Below, piece by piece: positions 14,512 through 22,940 of a stretch of DNA of 64,000 nucleotides. Source of the stretch: an uncultured Dorea sp. (GTDB lineage Bacteria > Bacillota > Clostridia > Lachnospirales > Lachnospiraceae); the NCBI GenBank assembly GCA_910585725.1, contig CAJUFA010000011.1, positions 1-64,000 on the forward strand, written 5' to 3'. Below the pieces are notes generated by a model that was given only the letters and a program-made list of their open reading frames with translations, was not told the DNA's origin and did no database searches. Positions within the stretch are counted from its first letter, which is position 1, and each line of letters starts with the position of its first letter. A program made the position numbers and the translations under genes.

Positions 14512-15759
14512 TTGCTAGAAATTAAAACGAATGAATCAGAAGCAGCGGCGAAGATAATTGTTGTTGGAGTCGGCGGCGGCGGTAACAACGCCGTGAACCG
14601 AATGATTGATGAACAAATTGCCGGTGTTGAGTTTATTGCTATTAATACAGATAAGCAGGCGTTACAGTTATGCAAGGCGCCTACGCTAATGCAGATCGGT
14701 GAGAAGATTACGAAGGGACTCGGAGCAGGAGCAAGGCCTGAGATTGGCGAGAAAGCTGCGGAAGAGAGCGCAGAAGAAGTATCATCCGCATTAAAAGGCG
14801 CGGATATGGTATTTGTGACCTGCGGTATGGGCGGCGGAACCGGAACCGGCGCTACGCCTGTGGTTGCGAAGATCGCGAAGGAGCAGGGCGCGCTGACGGT
14901 AGGAGTCGTAACGAAGCCTTTCCGGTTTGAATCTAAGACGCGTATGAATAATGCGCTGTCGGGGATTGAGAAGTTAAAAGAGAGCGTGGATACGCTGATT
15001 GTTATCCCAAATGATAAATTGCTTGAAGTTGTCGACAGACGTACTACGATGCCTGAGGCCCTTAAGAAAGCGGACGAGGTATTACAGCAGGGTATCCAGG
15101 GTATTACGGACCTGATTAATGTGCCGGCGCTGATTAACCTTGACTTTGCCGATGTTCAGACGGTTATGACGGACAAGGGTATCGCGCATATCGGTATCGG
15201 ACAGGGCCGGGGCGACGACAAAGCGCTTGAAGCCGTAAAACAGGCGGTTTCCAGTCCTCTTCTTGAGACGACGATTGCCGGGGCGTCGCATGTCATTATT
15301 AATGTATCCGGGGATATTACGCTGATGGATGCTTCTGACGCGGCCGAATATGTGCAGGATCTTGCCGGAGAGGATGCGAATATTATCTTTGGCGCGATGT
15401 ATGACGACGCCAGAACCGATGAAGCGACGATCACTGTGATTGCGACAGGTCTTCACAATGTAGGAGGCAGCGCGTCTAAATTGAAGTCAAGATTAGAGAC
15501 TCCAAGGAACGGCGCTATGCCGCATGGCGGCGTAGGTATGCAGGGCGTAGGTTATGACAGAGGCATGCAGTCAGGCGGACAGGTTTCTCCAAGGCTGGAT
15601 TTTGGAATGGCACAGACGCAAAAGAGCGGCGGTACGGCGGCTGCAGCGATGCCGAGGCGTCCGGTAGGCGGAACGGCTCCGACATTGGATACACCAAGAA
15701 CACCGGTTAGTAAAGTAAAAGAGCAGTCTATTAAGATACCGGATTTCTTTAAAAGATAA
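14512..15759 (+). CDS. ftsZ: Cell division GTPase FtsZ
   Basis: A 415-residue tubulin-like GTPase that forms the cytokinetic ring. It has the N-terminal VGVGGGGNNAVNRM, the tubulin signature GGGTGTG at 107-113 and the synergy-loop region NLDFADVQTVM. A Gly/Ala/Pro-rich linker of about 80 residues follows, then the C-terminal peptide IKIPDFFKR, which binds FtsA, SepF and others. The start is TTG at 14512, 9 nt after AAAGGAGGAG; no ATG is available before the core fold. No ftsA lies upstream, as is usual in this group. Confidence 0.97.
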   Translation: MLEIKTNESEAAAKIIVVGVGGGGNNAVNRMIDEQIAGVEFIAINTDKQALQLCKAPTLMQIGEKITKGLGAGARPEIGEKAAEESAEEVSSALKGADMVFVTCGMGGGTGTGATPVVAKIAKEQGALTVGVVTKPFRFESKTRMNNALSGIEKLKESVDTLIVIPNDKLLEVVDRRTTMPEALKKADEVLQQGIQGITDLINVPALINLDFADVQTVMTDKGIAHIGIGQGRGDDKALEAVKQAVSSPLLETTIAGASHVIINVSGDITLMDASDAAEYVQDLAGEDANIIFGAMYDDARTDEATITVIATGLHNVGGSASKLKSRLETPRNGAMPHGGVGMQGVGYDRGMQSGGQVSPRLDFGMAQTQKSGGTAAAAMPRRPVGGTAPTLDTPRTPVSKVKEQSIKIPDFFKR

Positions 15760-15776
15760 AGATATTTGCTATATTG

Positions 15777-15807
15777 ATCCGGGCGCTAAGAAGCGCCCGG
15801 ATTTTTG
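15777..15807 (+). terminator. ftsZ terminator
   Basis: ATCCGGGCGCT (15777-15787) pairs perfectly with AGCGCCCGGAT (15792-15802), then a T-run. It ends the division cluster. Confidence 0.92.
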
Positions 15808-16021
15808 TGGTCGTATCGATAAAAAGTAAACTTCTCTAACTCTGTTTTACAAAAATCTCTTTTATTCCCGAAAATATGACAAATTTTTCCGGCATTTTTT
15901 CATCAATTCTCTTATAATTCTTTCTTTTGTGTCAAAAAAGGATACAAAGTCTTGTATCTCATTTTCTCTGATTCCCACAAATTCATTTTCTTAAAATCTA
16001 TATCTTGTGGTTGCTTAGAAC

Positions 16022-16086
16022 TGTCGAACGAAATTCAAGATTCGTCCCACCATCTGACAAAATCTTTTTGCGTCGGCTCGTATAAT
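16022..16086 (+). promoter_or_regulatory. Spo0A-type promoter of spoIIGA-sigE
   Basis: A perfect 0A-box TGTCGAA at 16022-16028 and an inverted near-box (TTCGTCC, 16041-16047) lie upstream of CTGACA (16054-16059), a 21-bp spacer and TATAAT (16081-16086). The B. subtilis spoIIG promoter is known for the same odd design: sigma-A elements too far apart, rescued by Spo0A. The rest of 15808-16021 is AT-rich and holds only a small inverted repeat, GATACAA/TTGTATC, at 15941-15958. Confidence 0.65.
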
Positions 16087-16150
16087 AAATCTTGCTTAAG
16101 TACGAATCGATTTTGTGTCACTTATCGTAGAAGAGGAAAGAAGGTGGAAC

Positions 16151-16978
16151 GTGCGTTATGAATTATACATAGACGTATTCTTTCTGGTAAATGTTACGAT
16201 GGACTGTTTTCTTCTTGCGGCAGTCCGCAAGATGTTAGGAAGCAGGGTCTCCTATGGACGCGTCTTTCTCGGGGCGTTGTCCGGGGCGTTCCTGACCTGT
16301 CTGATCGTGATGCTGCCGATACCATATGCGTCTGTGAAATTCATACTGTTCCATAGCCTGACAAATGCCGTGATGATAAAGGCGGGACTTGGAATCAAAG
16401 GTAAAAGGGAGTTTCTGCAGGCTTTTATCCTGCTGTATATCAGCGGTTTCCTGACAGGCGGGGTATTTCAATTCCTTGGACAGTATGTACGAGTAGGCAG
16501 TGTTTTCTTTGTACTGGCGGTCATAAGTTATTATATTGTGTCTGCCATATGGAATCTGATCTCTTATCTGGCGGGGCAGAGAGAATATCGGTGCCAGGTG
16601 GTGCTTTTAAAGGGCGGGAAGAGCCGGAAGGTGCAGGCGCTGATTGATACGGGCAACAGTTTAAGAGACGAGATTACGGGAAAACCGGTCAGCATTATTG
16701 ATAAGAAGGCAGTGATGGAACTATGGGGAGAAGATGACATGGCAGGAATACGTTATATTCCATATCACTCTATCGGAAAAGCGGAAGGTGTAATGCCGTT
16801 AATCACGCTGGATGGGATGTATGTATGCAGAAAAGAAAAGGAATGGATTGAAAGACCGCTGGCGGCCATCTGTGAGGAGGATATGACGGCTGACCGTTAT
16901 GAGATGATTTTAAATCCTGATGTCTTAATAGGAGGAGTAGATTATGGTAATCAGAGTGGCAGTACCACACCAATTTAA
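16151..16978 (+). CDS. spoIIGA: Sigma-E processing protease SpoIIGA
   Basis: A 275-residue sporulation aspartic protease that cuts the pro-sequence from pro-sigma-E in the mother cell. Its N-terminal half has about five membrane segments (ELYIDVFFLVNVTMDCFLL onward). The C-terminal cytoplasmic domain carries the catalytic IDTGNSLRD motif at about residues 160-168. I chose GTG at 16151, which gives the family start MRYELYIDV after AAGGTGG. The longer frame from 16115 has no good ribosome site. The 3' end overlaps sigE by 35 nt. Confidence 0.93.
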   Translation: MRYELYIDVFFLVNVTMDCFLLAAVRKMLGSRVSYGRVFLGALSGAFLTCLIVMLPIPYASVKFILFHSLTNAVMIKAGLGIKGKREFLQAFILLYISGFLTGGVFQFLGQYVRVGSVFFVLAVISYYIVSAIWNLISYLAGQREYRCQVVLLKGGKSRKVQALIDTGNSLRDEITGKPVSIIDKKAVMELWGEDDMAGIRYIPYHSIGKAEGVMPLITLDGMYVCRKEKEWIERPLAAICEEDMTADRYEMILNPDVLIGGVDYGNQSGSTTPI

Positions 16979-17684
16979 ACTAAAAGTAGTTCCGGATTTA
17001 CGGACGTTATTTTTCCCTGATAAGAGGGATGTTCATTATATCGGCGGTTCGGATATATTGCCGGCTCCGCTGGACACACGAGAAGAGACGGCCGCCATCA
17101 ACGATCTGGGGTCGGAGGACGACGAGCATGCAAGGAAGCTTTTGATCGAACATAACCTGCGGCTGGTGGTGTATATAGCGAAAAAATTTGATAACACAGG
17201 GGTCGGGGTAGAAGATCTGATCTCAATCGGAACGATAGGGCTTATCAAAGCGATCAATACCTTCAATCCAGATAAGAATATCAAGCTTGCGACTTATGCA
17301 TCCAGATGTATCGAGAATGAGATCTTGATGTATTTGCGAAGAAATAACAAGACGAAGATGGAAGTATCCATCGACGAACCGCTGAATGTAGACTGGGATG
17401 GCAACGAACTGCTTCTGTCGGATATTCTGGGGACGGACGAGGATACGATTTACAAAGATCTGGAAAATGAAGTGGAGCGTAAACTGTTAATAAAGGCTTT
17501 AAGCCGTTTGTCGGGCAGGGAAAGAACGATTATTAAGATGCGTTTTGGACTTGGGATGCCGGACGGAGAGGAGAGAACCCAGAAGGAAGTGGCGGATATG
17601 CTGGGTATCTCCCAGTCATACATATCGAGGCTGGAAAAGAAGATTATGCAGAGACTGAAACGAGAAATGGTGAAATATTCATAG
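16944..17684 (+). CDS. sigE: RNA polymerase sigma factor sigma-E (pro-form)
   Basis: A 246-residue sporulation sigma factor directing early mother-cell transcription. An N-terminal pro-sequence of about 28 residues precedes HYIGGSDILPAPL, the cleavage-region motif. Sigma-70 regions follow: region 2 (DLISIGTIGLIKAINTF, ATYASRCIENEI) and region 4 (RERTIIKMRFGL, MLGISQSYISRLEKKI). The ATG at 16944 lies inside spoIIGA, after TAGGAGGAG. The overlap suggests coupled translation of protease and substrate. Confidence 0.96.
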   Translation: MVIRVAVPHQFKLKVVPDLRTLFFPDKRDVHYIGGSDILPAPLDTREETAAINDLGSEDDEHARKLLIEHNLRLVVYIAKKFDNTGVGVEDLISIGTIGLIKAINTFNPDKNIKLATYASRCIENEILMYLRRNNKTKMEVSIDEPLNVDWDGNELLLSDILGTDEDTIYKDLENEVERKLLIKALSRLSGRERTIIKMRFGLGMPDGEERTQKEVADMLGISQSYISRLEKKIMQRLKREMVKYS

Positions 17685-17803
17685 AGAAGACATGAAAAAG
17701 CAGATATATTCTGAAAAATCAGAAAAATGGACGTAAAATAGAAAAGTATTCATAGTAAATCCCTGAAAAAGATGATATAATGAAATAAAAAGGGGATGAA
17801 GGC

Positions 17804-19414
17804 ATGAGACTCAGCTTTATCGGGGCGGCTCATGAAGTAACCGGAAGCTGCCATTACCTAAATGCGTGCGGGAAGAACATTCTGATAGACTGCGGTATGG
17901 AGCAGGGGCCAGATTTATATGAAAATCAGGAGATTCCTGTTCCTGCCAATCAAATTGATTTTGTTCTGCTGACACATGCACATATCGATCATTCAGGAAG
18001 AATCCCGCTTTTATGCAAACAGGGTTTTCAGGGAGAGATTGTCAGTACCTTTGCTACTTCGGACTTGTGTAATATCATGCTTCGTGACAGCGCTCACATT
18101 CAGGAATTTGAGGCAGAATGGCGGAATCGTAAAGGAAGAAGAAGCGGAGAAGAAGAGTTTGAACCCATGTATACGATGGCGGACGCGGACGCGGCCATCA
18201 AGCTGTTGGCGCCATGTGATTATGAACAGAGAATTACTCTATGTGAAGGTATCGACGTACAGTTCCATGATATGGGGCATCTATTGGGATCGGCAAGTAT
18301 CGAGGTATGGGTTACGGAGGACGGAGACACGAAAAAGATTGTATTCTCCGGAGATGTAGGAAATGCCAATCAGCCGATTATCAAGGAACCGCAGAAAGTG
18401 AAGGAAGCGGATTATATCGTAATCGAGTCGACATACGGCGATCGGACGCATGGGACGGATCTGCCTGACTATGTAGGAGAATTTACGAGAATCTTAAGAG
18501 AGACGTTCACAAGGGGCGGCAACGTAGTTATTCCGTCGTTCGCGGTAGGCCGTACGCAGGAGATTCTGTATTTTATCCGCGAGATCAAGGAGAAGAATAT
18601 GCTTCCGGAATTTCCGGGATTTGAAGTCTACGTGGACAGTCCTCTGGCAATAGGGGCGACCAATGTATTTAACAAGAATGTAAAGTCTTGCTTTGACGAA
18701 GAGGCGATGGCCCTGGTGGAACGGGGAATCAATCCTTTGTTGTTCCCGGGACTTAAGACGACGATTACCAGCGACGAGTCCAGAATGATTAATTTCGATG
18801 AAAAACCGAAGGTAATCCTGTCGGCGTCCGGTATGTGCGAGGCGGGCCGGATCCGGCATCATCTGAAACATAATCTGTGGCGGGCGGAGAGCACGATCTG
18901 TTTCGTAGGTTATCAGGCGGTAGGGACGCTGGGACGTAAATTGATCGAAGGCGCGGAGAGCGTGAAGCTGTTCGGTGAGAATATCACGGTCAATGCGAAA
19001 ATCGAAATATTGAGAGGAATCAGCGGCCATGCGGATATGAACGGATTGTTAGACTGGCTTGGCGGATTCGAGAATACGCCGGAGCGGGTGATCGTGGTTC
19101 ATGGAGAGGATACGGTTACCGATCATTTTGCGGAACTGGTGGAAGAAAAATTCGGGTGTCAGACGTTCGCGCCGTATTCGGGCGGTATGATAGATCTGCT
19201 GACGAACGAGATCGTGACGGAAGGAGTGAAGACGCCGAAGAAAGCGGCGGAAAAACCGGCTGTCACACGCGCCGTCCATGTATTCCAGCGAGTGGTTGCG
19301 GCTGCAAAGCGGCTGCTTGAGGTGGTATATAAGAATGAAGGGTTGGCGAATAAAGAGCTGGCGAAATTCGAGACTCAGATCCAGAACCTGGCGGATAAGT
19401 GGGATCGCGACTGA
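17804..19414 (+). CDS. Metallo-beta-lactamase/beta-CASP hydrolase
   Basis: A 536-residue enzyme of the RNA-processing beta-CASP branch. The MBL core has HAHIDHSG (about residues 58-65), GHLLGSAS and FSGDVG. The beta-CASP part has VIESTYGDRTHG, IPSFAVGRTQEILY, LSASGMCEAGRI and a final SGHADMNGL. Family members are endo- or exoribonucleases. The last 60 or so residues are a Lys/Ala-rich extension beyond the usual fold. It sits between sigE and sigG, which are often adjacent in Bacillus and Clostridia. Whether it takes part in sporulation is unknown. A TATAAT about 25 nt upstream suggests its own promoter. Confidence 0.88.
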   Translation: MRLSFIGAAHEVTGSCHYLNACGKNILIDCGMEQGPDLYENQEIPVPANQIDFVLLTHAHIDHSGRIPLLCKQGFQGEIVSTFATSDLCNIMLRDSAHIQEFEAEWRNRKGRRSGEEEFEPMYTMADADAAIKLLAPCDYEQRITLCEGIDVQFHDMGHLLGSASIEVWVTEDGDTKKIVFSGDVGNANQPIIKEPQKVKEADYIVIESTYGDRTHGTDLPDYVGEFTRILRETFTRGGNVVIPSFAVGRTQEILYFIREIKEKNMLPEFPGFEVYVDSPLAIGATNVFNKNVKSCFDEEAMALVERGINPLLFPGLKTTITSDESRMINFDEKPKVILSASGMCEAGRIRHHLKHNLWRAESTICFVGYQAVGTLGRKLIEGAESVKLFGENITVNAKIEILRGISGHADMNGLLDWLGGFENTPERVIVVHGEDTVTDHFAELVEEKFGCQTFAPYSGGMIDLLTNEIVTEGVKTPKKAAEKPAVTRAVHVFQRVVAAAKRLLEVVYKNEGLANKELAKFETQIQNLADKWDRD

Positions 19415-19450
19415 TTGTATCGGCGCTGACAGGCAGGGATGATTTTTGTA

Positions 19451-19490
19451 AAAGAAACAGATTTGCGGTTATGCATTCTGTTTCTTTTTT
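19451..19490 (+). terminator. Terminator after the beta-CASP gene
   Basis: AAAGAAACAGA (19451-19461) pairs perfectly with TCTGTTTCTTT (19477-19487), followed by Ts. The rest of the 19415-19756 gap is AT-rich. I could not fix a forespore (sigma-F/G) promoter there with matching spacing. Confidence 0.85.
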
Positions 19491-19756
19491 ATGCTGCTTT
19501 TTACTACATATACCAATATACGGCAGATTGGACCGGAAGGGTATCTCTAAGCGGGCGGGGCAGTATCGAAATCACGCCTCCGAGAATGGGGACTGCTGCT
19601 TCGGGAAACTTAGATCCAAGATATCCGAATAAAATATTTGTCAAGGACTAAAACTTTTTTTATTTTTTTGTTTTACGAATATGACTCCTGCCAAATGAGA
19701 ATCATTTTACTATACAAAGATTCATATTTATTCGTTTGGTAGGAGGATTTTCGGTT

Positions 19757-20533
19757 ATGGCACAGGGAAAGGTAGAAATATGCGGAGTAAATACGGCGAA
19801 GCTTCCAGTCCTTAATGAAGAGGAGAAGGAGGCTTTAATTGCGCGTATCAAAGCAGGCGATACAGAAGCGAAGGAAGAATATATCAAGGGAAATCTTAGG
19901 CTTGTGCTAAGCGTGATTAAGCGTTTCGGAGGGAGTAATGAGAATCCGGACGATTTATTTCAGATAGGGTGTATCGGCCTGATCAAGGCGATTAATAACT
20001 TTAATACAGAGTTGGATGTAAAGTTCTCTACTTACGCCGTCCCTATGATCATCGGTGAGATCAGGCGGTACATGCGGGACAACAACTCTATTCGTGTCAG
20101 TCGTTCGCTGCGGGATACGGCATATAAGGCGATCTATGCAAAGGAAAACTACGTAAAACGAAATTTAAAGGAACCTACTGTACAGGAGATCGCGGAGGAA
20201 ATCGGGATATCTAAAGAAGATATCGTCTTTGCCCTGGACGCGATCCAGGTGCCTATGAGTCTGCAGGAGCCCGTCTATAACGACGGAGGAGACGCCCTTT
20301 ACGTAATGGATCAGATCAGCGATACCAAGAACAAAGAAGAAAAGTGGGTGGAAGACTTGTCGTTAGAAGCCGCCATGGAACACTTAGATCCGAGGGAACG
20401 CTATATTATAAAACTTCGCTTCTTCGAGGGTAAGACACAGATGGAGGTGGCCGAGCAGATTCAGATCTCTCAGGCTCAGGTCAGCCGCCTTGAAAAAAAC
20501 GCCCTGCGCGTAATGCGTCAATACCTTTCCTGA
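19757..20533 (+). CDS. sigG: RNA polymerase sigma factor sigma-G
   Basis: A 258-residue late forespore sigma factor. It begins with the family's VEICGVNTAKLPVL and has region 2 (DDLFQIGCIGLIKAINNF, FSTYAVPMIIGEIRRYMRDN), region 3 (ISKEDIVFALDAIQVPMSL) and region 4 (YIIKLRFFEGKTQMEVAEQI, SQAQVSRLEKNALRVM). The ATG at 19757 lies 10 nt after AGGAGG; a TTG at 19736 is in frame but precedes that site. The length equals the family norm. A terminator upstream makes it a separate unit from the beta-CASP gene. Confidence 0.95.
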   Translation: MAQGKVEICGVNTAKLPVLNEEEKEALIARIKAGDTEAKEEYIKGNLRLVLSVIKRFGGSNENPDDLFQIGCIGLIKAINNFNTELDVKFSTYAVPMIIGEIRRYMRDNNSIRVSRSLRDTAYKAIYAKENYVKRNLKEPTVQEIAEEIGISKEDIVFALDAIQVPMSLQEPVYNDGGDALYVMDQISDTKNKEEKWVEDLSLEAAMEHLDPRERYIIKLRFFEGKTQMEVAEQIQISQAQVSRLEKNALRVMRQYLS

Positions 20534-20551
20534 TTCCTACGGTGTATGTTG

Positions 20552-20644
20552 TGCTTACGAAGTCTTAAGGGGGACTTTTGAAGGTAAACGGCAGATGGAA
20601 TCAAAAAGAGATGCTTTTGATTCCATCTGACGTAGGTAAGCGTA
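20552..20644 (+). ncRNA. Candidate structured RNA downstream of sigG
   Basis: Three helices nest here. An outer stem pairs TGTGCTTAC with GTAAGCGTA (two G-U). Inside are a small AAGTC/GACTT hairpin and a perfect 15-bp stem, CAGATGGAATCAAAA (20592-20606) with TTTTGATTCCATCTG (20615-20629). There is no T-tract, so it is not a standard terminator. It may be the sigG 3' UTR or an independent RNA. It matches no riboswitch class I know. Confidence 0.35.
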
Positions 20645-20696
20645 TGAAAAGCAGCCTGGACGACGCCTTTTTATTTAAGTAAGCTCACTTCTTTGC

Positions 20697-20725
20697 TTGC
20701 ATTTTATGTATGTCTATACTATGAT
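20697..20725 (+). promoter_or_regulatory. Promoter of the HAD phosphatase gene
   Basis: TTGCAT (20697-20702), 17 bp, TATGAT (20720-20725). The ribosome site GGAGG follows at 20734. Confidence 0.55.
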
Positions 20726-20749
20726 AAAAGTATGGAGGATATTTATATT

Positions 20750-21397
20750 ATGAAAGCATGCATATTTGATCTGGACGGAACACTGACTGACACATTGGAA
20801 TCCCTGACTTACTCTGTGGGAGAGACGTTAAAAGAGATGGGACTTCCCGTTATTACCGCGGATGAATGCCGGAGTTTTGTAGGCAACGGCGCCAGAGTAC
20901 TGATGGAGCGGTCTCTTGAGGCGGCAGGGGAGGTAAGCGGCGGCAGGATTGACGAGGGTATGGAGATCTACGGGCGTATATTTGACGCCAACTGTACATA
21001 TCATGTAATACCCTATGAAGGCATAACAGAGATGCTTGAGGAGTTAAGAAAGAAGGATGTCAGGCTTGCCGTACTGTCAAATAAGCCTCACCGGCAGACG
21101 GTGAAGGTGGTTCGGGAGATATTCGGAGAAGGAGTATTTGACTGTATCGAGGGACAGCAGGAAGGGATTGCAAGGAAACCTGATCCGGCAGGGGTATTCA
21201 GGTTGCTTGAGATGATGCAGATTTCAAGAGAAGAGTGTCTGTATGCGGGCGATTCGGAAGTAGATATCCTGACGGGAAAGAATGCAAAAGTCAGGACCGT
21301 CGGCGTAACCTGGGGATTCAGGAACAGGGAAACTTTGCTGAGAGCCGGAGCAGGTACGGTCATTGATAAACCCGAAGAACTTTTGCGCTTTGTGTAA
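20750..21397 (+). CDS. HAD hydrolase, phosphoglycolate phosphatase-like
   Basis: A 215-residue cytoplasmic HAD phosphatase. Motif I is FDLDGTLTDT at the N-terminus with the catalytic Asp pair, motif II is LAVLSNKPH, and motif III/IV is KPDP...LYAGDSEVDI. A helical cap lies between motifs I and II. This is the Gph/PpaX-like subgroup, which removes phosphate from small molecules; the substrate cannot be read from sequence. I chose the ATG giving MKACIFDLDG, 11 nt after GGAGG; an in-frame ATG six codons earlier overlaps that site. Confidence 0.88.
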   Translation: MKACIFDLDGTLTDTLESLTYSVGETLKEMGLPVITADECRSFVGNGARVLMERSLEAAGEVSGGRIDEGMEIYGRIFDANCTYHVIPYEGITEMLEELRKKDVRLAVLSNKPHRQTVKVVREIFGEGVFDCIEGQQEGIARKPDPAGVFRLLEMMQISREECLYAGDSEVDILTGKNAKVRTVGVTWGFRNRETLLRAGAGTVIDKPEELLRFV

Positions 21398-21428
21398 AAA
21401 GAAAATTGCTGAGGGAGGAACCGAGGAG

Positions 21429-21692
21429 ATGTATGAGTATGATGAAGATTGCCTGAAGACATTTCTCAAAAACCAGGGACAGTTGTTTGACGAACCGGTA
21501 GCAGGGACTTTGGAAGAAGCGGAAGCTTTTCTGGAAGATTGTATGGCGGTTGTTTTCGACAGTATTCGTGAAGTCAGAGAATTCCTTGAAGAAGAAGGAG
21601 TGGACATGGAAGGGATGTCTGACGAGGAGCTTGAAGAATCGTCGGAAATATTCGCGATTCCAGGCGGAAGATACCTGGTGGTAGAAGGATAA
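21429..21692 (+). CDS. Small acidic protein, unknown
   Basis: An 87-residue, strongly acidic protein, mostly predicted helix (LEEAEAFLEDC, IREVREFLEEEG, MSDEELEES), ending in a short hydrophobic strand, GGRYLVVEG. ATG at 21429, 9 nt after GGAGG. The frame is open further upstream into the HAD gene, but that part has no start signal. It lies 31 nt behind the HAD gene and before a shared terminator, so the two are probably cotranscribed. No family recognised. Confidence 0.65.
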   Translation: MYEYDEDCLKTFLKNQGQLFDEPVAGTLEEAEAFLEDCMAVVFDSIREVREFLEEEGVDMEGMSDEELEESSEIFAIPGGRYLVVEG

Positions 21693-21711
21693 GACAGTAG
21701 CTTTGACAAAG

Positions 21712-21760
21712 AAAAAAGTCGAAACGCCTAGAGAAAACTCTAGGTTGTTTCGGCTTTTTT
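21712..21760. terminator. Bidirectional terminator
   Basis: A long stem with A-run on one side and T-run on the other: AAAGTCGAAAC-GCCTAGAG pairs with CTCTAGG-TTGTTTCGGCTTT around AAAA. It serves the plus-strand gene ending at 21692 and the minus-strand gene whose 3' end overlaps it. Confidence 0.88.
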
Positions 21761-22171
21761 GAGAGCTTCTTCGATCGCGTCTATGATAATCTGGGATGTA
21801 TATGGATTTTCTTCGGAATATTGGATATCCTGAAGAGATTGGCGCTCGTATACCTGTTCGGCGATATCTTCGATTGCCGGCTGGATCAGTGGAAACATAG
21901 CTGCTACGGTATCGTCCAGGTTAGAGAAGCGTATGGAGTTGATATGCGATTCGTCTACGGTTACTTCGACTTCAAGAGCAGTATTATTCAGCGTAACGGT
22001 TGAAGTATAGACGCCGGGCATGTATTCTGCTTCGCTGATTTTTGCTTCTTTATTTTTGGGAAGGAACATAAAAAGCAGCAGCAGGATCAGTATAACCGCC
22101 AGTGTAGCAAAGACTGCGGTATAGATGATTTCCTTCATGTGCAGTACGATTATCTTTGTTTTGGAACTCAT
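21740..22171 (-). CDS. Membrane-anchored protein, FMN-binding-like
   Basis: A 143-residue protein: a short basic start, one membrane helix (about residues 13-38), then an extracytoplasmic domain. It reads GVYTSTVTLNNTALEVEVTVDESHINSI and ends TSQIIIDAIEEALKKA. That pattern (small strand pair, a buried helix, then a Ser/Thr before a final helix) resembles the FMN_bind fold of flavinylated electron-transfer proteins. The usual SGAT motif is only weakly present (YTS), so flavin attachment is doubtful. ATG at 22171 behind GGGAGG. Monocistronic and divergent from pth. Confidence 0.6.
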   Translation of the reverse strand: MSSKTKIIVLHMKEIIYTAVFATLAVILILLLLFMFLPKNKEAKISEAEYMPGVYTSTVTLNNTALEVEVTVDESHINSIRFSNLDDTVAAMFPLIQPAIEDIAEQVYERQSLQDIQYSEENPYTSQIIIDAIEEALKKAETT

Positions 22172-22250
22172 AGCAACCTCCCGTATCGAGTAAGATGTGT
22201 TTGTTTTTATAATGTATGAGAAAAGAAGGAAAATTATTCATGTCTTTTGC

Positions 22251-22279
22251 GTGACAAATTCTCATGCTTTTAGTATAAT
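22251..22279 (+). promoter_or_regulatory. pth-mfd promoter
   Basis: GTGACA (22251-22256), 17 bp, perfect TATAAT (22274-22279). Confidence 0.6.
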
Positions 22280-22325
22280 GAGGTCTACTGTAAAAAATTC
22301 AGATGGAGACGGAGGTGAGAAAGGA

Positions 22326-22940
22326 ATGTTTATGATAGCGGGTCTTGGTAATCCTACGCTTGCGTACGAGGGGACCAGGCATAACGTCGGGTTTGATGTC
22401 ATAGACGCCCTTGCGGCTCAATATAATATATCTGTAGACATAAGAAAGAGCCGGGCTCTGATCGGAAAGGGTATTATAGAGGGACATAAGGTCATCCTTG
22501 TAAAACCGCAGACATATATGAATCTTAGCGGGGAGAGTGTAGGCGCTCTTGCGGATTATTATAAAATTGATGAGGAGACAGAGCTTATCGTGATCTATGA
22601 CGACGTGAGTCTTGATGTGGGACAGCTTCGTATTCGTAAGAAAGGGAGCGCGGGAGGACATAACGGTATCAAGAATATCATTGCGCATCTTGGGACGGAG
22701 GCGTTTCCAAGGATCAAGGTAGGCGTAGGAGAGAAACCGAAGAGATACGACCTTGCCGACTATGTATTGGGGCATTTTTCCAAGGAGGAGAGGCAGGTTA
22801 TGAACGAAGGATATCAGAAGGCAGTCAGAGCCGTCCGGATGATGCTGGACGGTGAGACGGATGCGGCTATGAACGAGTATAACAGGAAAGTAAAGCCTAA
22901 GGAGGTAAAGGATGCAAGCCCTGATACGGCCATTAAATGA
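22326..22940 (+). CDS. pth: Peptidyl-tRNA hydrolase Pth
   Basis: A 204-residue enzyme that frees tRNA from prematurely released peptidyl-tRNA. The start MIAGLGNP, the catalytic His in TRHNVGFDV, KPQTYMNLSG, YDDVSLDVG and GSAGGHNG mark the family. I chose ATG at 22326, after GGAGGTGAG; ATG at 22332 would also work. The longer open frame back to 22197 crosses the promoter. The 3' end overlaps mfd by 29 nt, so pth and mfd are coupled, as in many Firmicutes. Confidence 0.95.
   Translation: MFMIAGLGNPTLAYEGTRHNVGFDVIDALAAQYNISVDIRKSRALIGKGIIEGHKVILVKPQTYMNLSGESVGALADYYKIDEETELIVIYDDVSLDVGQLRIRKKGSAGGHNGIKNIIAHLGTEAFPRIKVGVGEKPKRYDLADYVLGHFSKEERQVMNEGYQKAVRAVRMMLDGETDAAMNEYNRKVKPKEVKDASPDTAIK

Noticed and set aside
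19399..19651. Two overlapping short plus-strand frames between the beta-CASP gene and sigG
   Set aside because: Both run through a clear Rho-independent terminator and have no ribosome site.
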